Assembly (NCBI GenBank): GCA_036971615.1
Contig: JAYKKR010000003.1
Span: 372,001 to 436,000 of the forward strand
Direction of reading: 5' to 3'
Length of the DNA stretch: 64,000 bases
Source of the DNA: Amyloporia xantha
Lineage: Eukaryota > Basidiomycota > Agaricomycetes > Polyporales > Adustoporiaceae
Part shown: positions 62,805 to 64,000 of the stretch, in pieces
Layout: each line of letters begins with the position of its first letter
Position numbering within the stretch: position 1 is the first letter of the stretch
Notes under the pieces: generated by a model
Database searches by the model: none
The model's input: only the letters and a program-made list of their open reading frames with translations
What the model was told of the DNA's origin: nothing
Position numbers and translations under genes: made by a program

Positions 62805-64000
62805 CTGTTTGGATGTTTGGCCAATGTTTGGCTTTTATTTGGCCCATGTTTGACACGTCACAAAGCAACATGCGTGTTCTCTCCTTGTACCATCACCATC
62901 GTCTAAGTTAGCTCCTGCCTCTCCTCTGTGTACATCTCTAACTTGTGCCTATACTTTCTACATTCTGATATACTCTTATTGAGACTACAGCTGGCCCTTC
63001 TGTCTGTTCTCTGGTGTCTCTATGTGACTTCTGTTGTTCCTTTTGAATGCTGGTGAGTTCACTGTCTCCAACAGGCTTGGCTTATACTTGGTAGACAATG
63101 GTTTATCTGGAGGCTTGTGAGACATGATTTATGTGAGTTTGTACTAGATCACCTGCAAATTCTCTGTTCTCTCTTTCAGATAACCTCCACTGCTACAGTT
63201 GTAAAACTAGTCTCTAATCTGTTCTACCATTGTTATCAAAGTGAGTGTATTGTCTTGCTGGGTATACTAATGACATGTCATCCTAGACTGTATTTAGACC
63301 TCCAGCACTGTCTGAGAATTTAAGGTGAGTTCATGCCACATCACACATACTGTCATCTTCTCATAAATTGGACAGTATCTAGACTTCTGCTCTTCATTCC
63401 AGATATGTACTAGGAGTCATGAATTTTGATGGTATGTTTTTGCAGATGCAGAAATAATGTATTAACTGACAGAAGTATTCATAATTATTCTAATCTCCTT
63501 CAGTTTTATAGACTGTATATATGATATGGTTACAGTGAGTATTTGTATACTATTTGACAGACATCAACTTACTATCCCTATTGATAGTTGCCTTCTGTAG
63601 TATTAGAATAATATACATTTGTTTTGATTTATAAATATATCTCATTTATTATGAAATAATCTGAGTGATTCTGTGTAATTCTGAGACAATCTAAGAGCAA
63701 TACATATATCTTTGAGTGTGCTTTCAGAGTAATTCAGATATACTCTGGAGGAACTCTGAGATGCTCTCAGAGATTTGACCTAGAAGGAGTTTGTCTGAGG
63801 GCGACCTGGGACACTCTGAGCACTCTGAGTGCTCTGAGTGCTCTAGGACACTCTAGGACAGTCCTAGAGTGTCCTAGTACCAAATATGTTTTTCCTGATG
63901 CTTCCAGGATCCCGATGCCCCGCCTTCGGACATTCCACACCATGTCAGCGAGAGCGCCATACCCTTCGCCGTGATTGCCCAGAGGCTCGACCCGCATGTA

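Larger units (their letters stand above)
60250..63900. mobile_element. CATCAGG-ended DNA transposon 2 (CT target duplication), hosting a TR-GAG element
   Basis: Termini are CATCAGGAAAAACA and TGTTTTTCCTGATG, with CT on both sides (60248-60249, 63901-63902) against one CT in copy 1. Subterminal CTCTGAG/GAGCATC words occur near both ends, as in the element at 49146. Without the nested copia element (60313-61932) about 2.0 kb remain, AT-rich and without a recognisable gene. A perfect 24-bp palindrome lies at 62781-62804. It is the same family as transposon 1 by ends and subterminal words, but the interior is different by eye. Confidence 0.85.
29992..64000. mobile_element. Kyakuja-type KDZ transposon, copy 2, multiply interrupted
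   Basis: The copy is collinear with copy 1 (2254-13826) from its GAGCCCATTCAG terminus to the window edge, where it lies inside the last HMG exon. About 24 kb of later insertions are embedded: foldback A, a solo LTR, an unclassified 2.3-kb insert, foldback B, a 1-kb LTR-like insert and two CATCAGG-ended elements that themselves contain LTR elements. Removing them restores a backbone like copy 1 with scattered substitutions. The right terminus lies outside the window. All four genes are broken in this copy. Confidence 0.9.
58296..64000 (+). pseudogene. HMG-box protein, copy 2, frameshifted and split
   Basis: Exon 1 is 58296-58479, 2 nt shorter than copy 1 because of a 2-nt loss near 58345 (CAAATAGCGATGG against CAAATAGAGCGATGG), which ends the frame early. 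Exon 2 (58530-58804, 275 nt as in copy 1) keeps the HMG box (KVVSEYWGKLDEDAKADYQ). Exon 5 lacks the 5-nt insertion of copy 1 and reads PKKKKKKAVKSGKGKG, a nuclear-signal-like run, then STSDEDDDSEDAKGAAPNWA. Exon 6 is interrupted at 60249 by the second CATCAGG element and resumes at 63901 (FQDPDAPPSDIPHHVSESA). The gene runs off the window. The two copies carry different lesions, so the ancestral frame can be read from the pair. Confidence 0.75.

Overview
The window looks like a transposon-rich stretch of a filamentous basidiomycete, most likely an agaricomycete. The split genes carry many GT-AG introns, almost all 41-69 nt. The dominant genes are KDZ (Kyakuja-Dileera-Zisupton) transposases with a linked TET/JBP-type dioxygenase and an HMG-box protein. 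That association is known from basidiomycetes (Iyer and colleagues, PNAS 2014, on TET/JBP expansion and KDZ transposons). No ordinary housekeeping gene and no RNA gene was recognised. Exon structures below were assembled by eye from splice consensus, reading frame and comparison of the two copies.

Layout. 1-2207: 3' part of a decayed Ty1/copia element with its 3' LTR. 2254-13826: Kyakuja copy 1, almost uninterrupted. It has about 2.4 kb of repeat-rich left end, then an unknown 214-aa gene (-), the KDZ transposase (+), a TET/JBP dioxygenase (-) and an HMG-box protein (+). 13815-16593: two small multi-exon genes (-) of unknown function that may be paralogues. 17085-19849: a second, divergent KDZ transposase, 5'-truncated and broken. 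20-22.7 kb: non-coding repeats. 22762-28440: decayed Ty3/gypsy chromovirus, followed by small ORFs up to 29770. 29771-29986: solo LTR. 29992-64000: Kyakuja copy 2, collinear with copy 1 but opened by nested insertions, and running off the right edge.

Nested insertions in copy 2, left to right: foldback element A (32102-35748, 7-bp target duplication), a solo LTR (36837-37411), an unclassified insert (about 37668-39944), foldback element B (41277-45444, 7-bp target duplication, termini like those of the Kyakuja element), an LTR-like insert (about 47962-48958), a CATCAGG-ended DNA transposon (49146-57417) that contains a complete LTR element (51114-56525), and a second CATCAGG-ended transposon (60250-63900) that contains a complete gag-only copia element (60313-61932). 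Copy 1 acts as the empty-site reference, so most of these boundaries are accurate to the base.

How the genes fit together. The transposase probably moves the Kyakuja element. The TET/JBP enzyme is predicted to oxidise 5-methylcytosine and could counter silencing of the element. The HMG protein probably binds DNA. The 214-aa protein sits head-to-head with the transposase in both copies, so it looks like a regular, unstudied component. In copy 1 the dioxygenase and 214-aa genes are open, while the transposase has a 1-nt deletion and the HMG gene a 5-nt insertion. In copy 2 every gene is interrupted.
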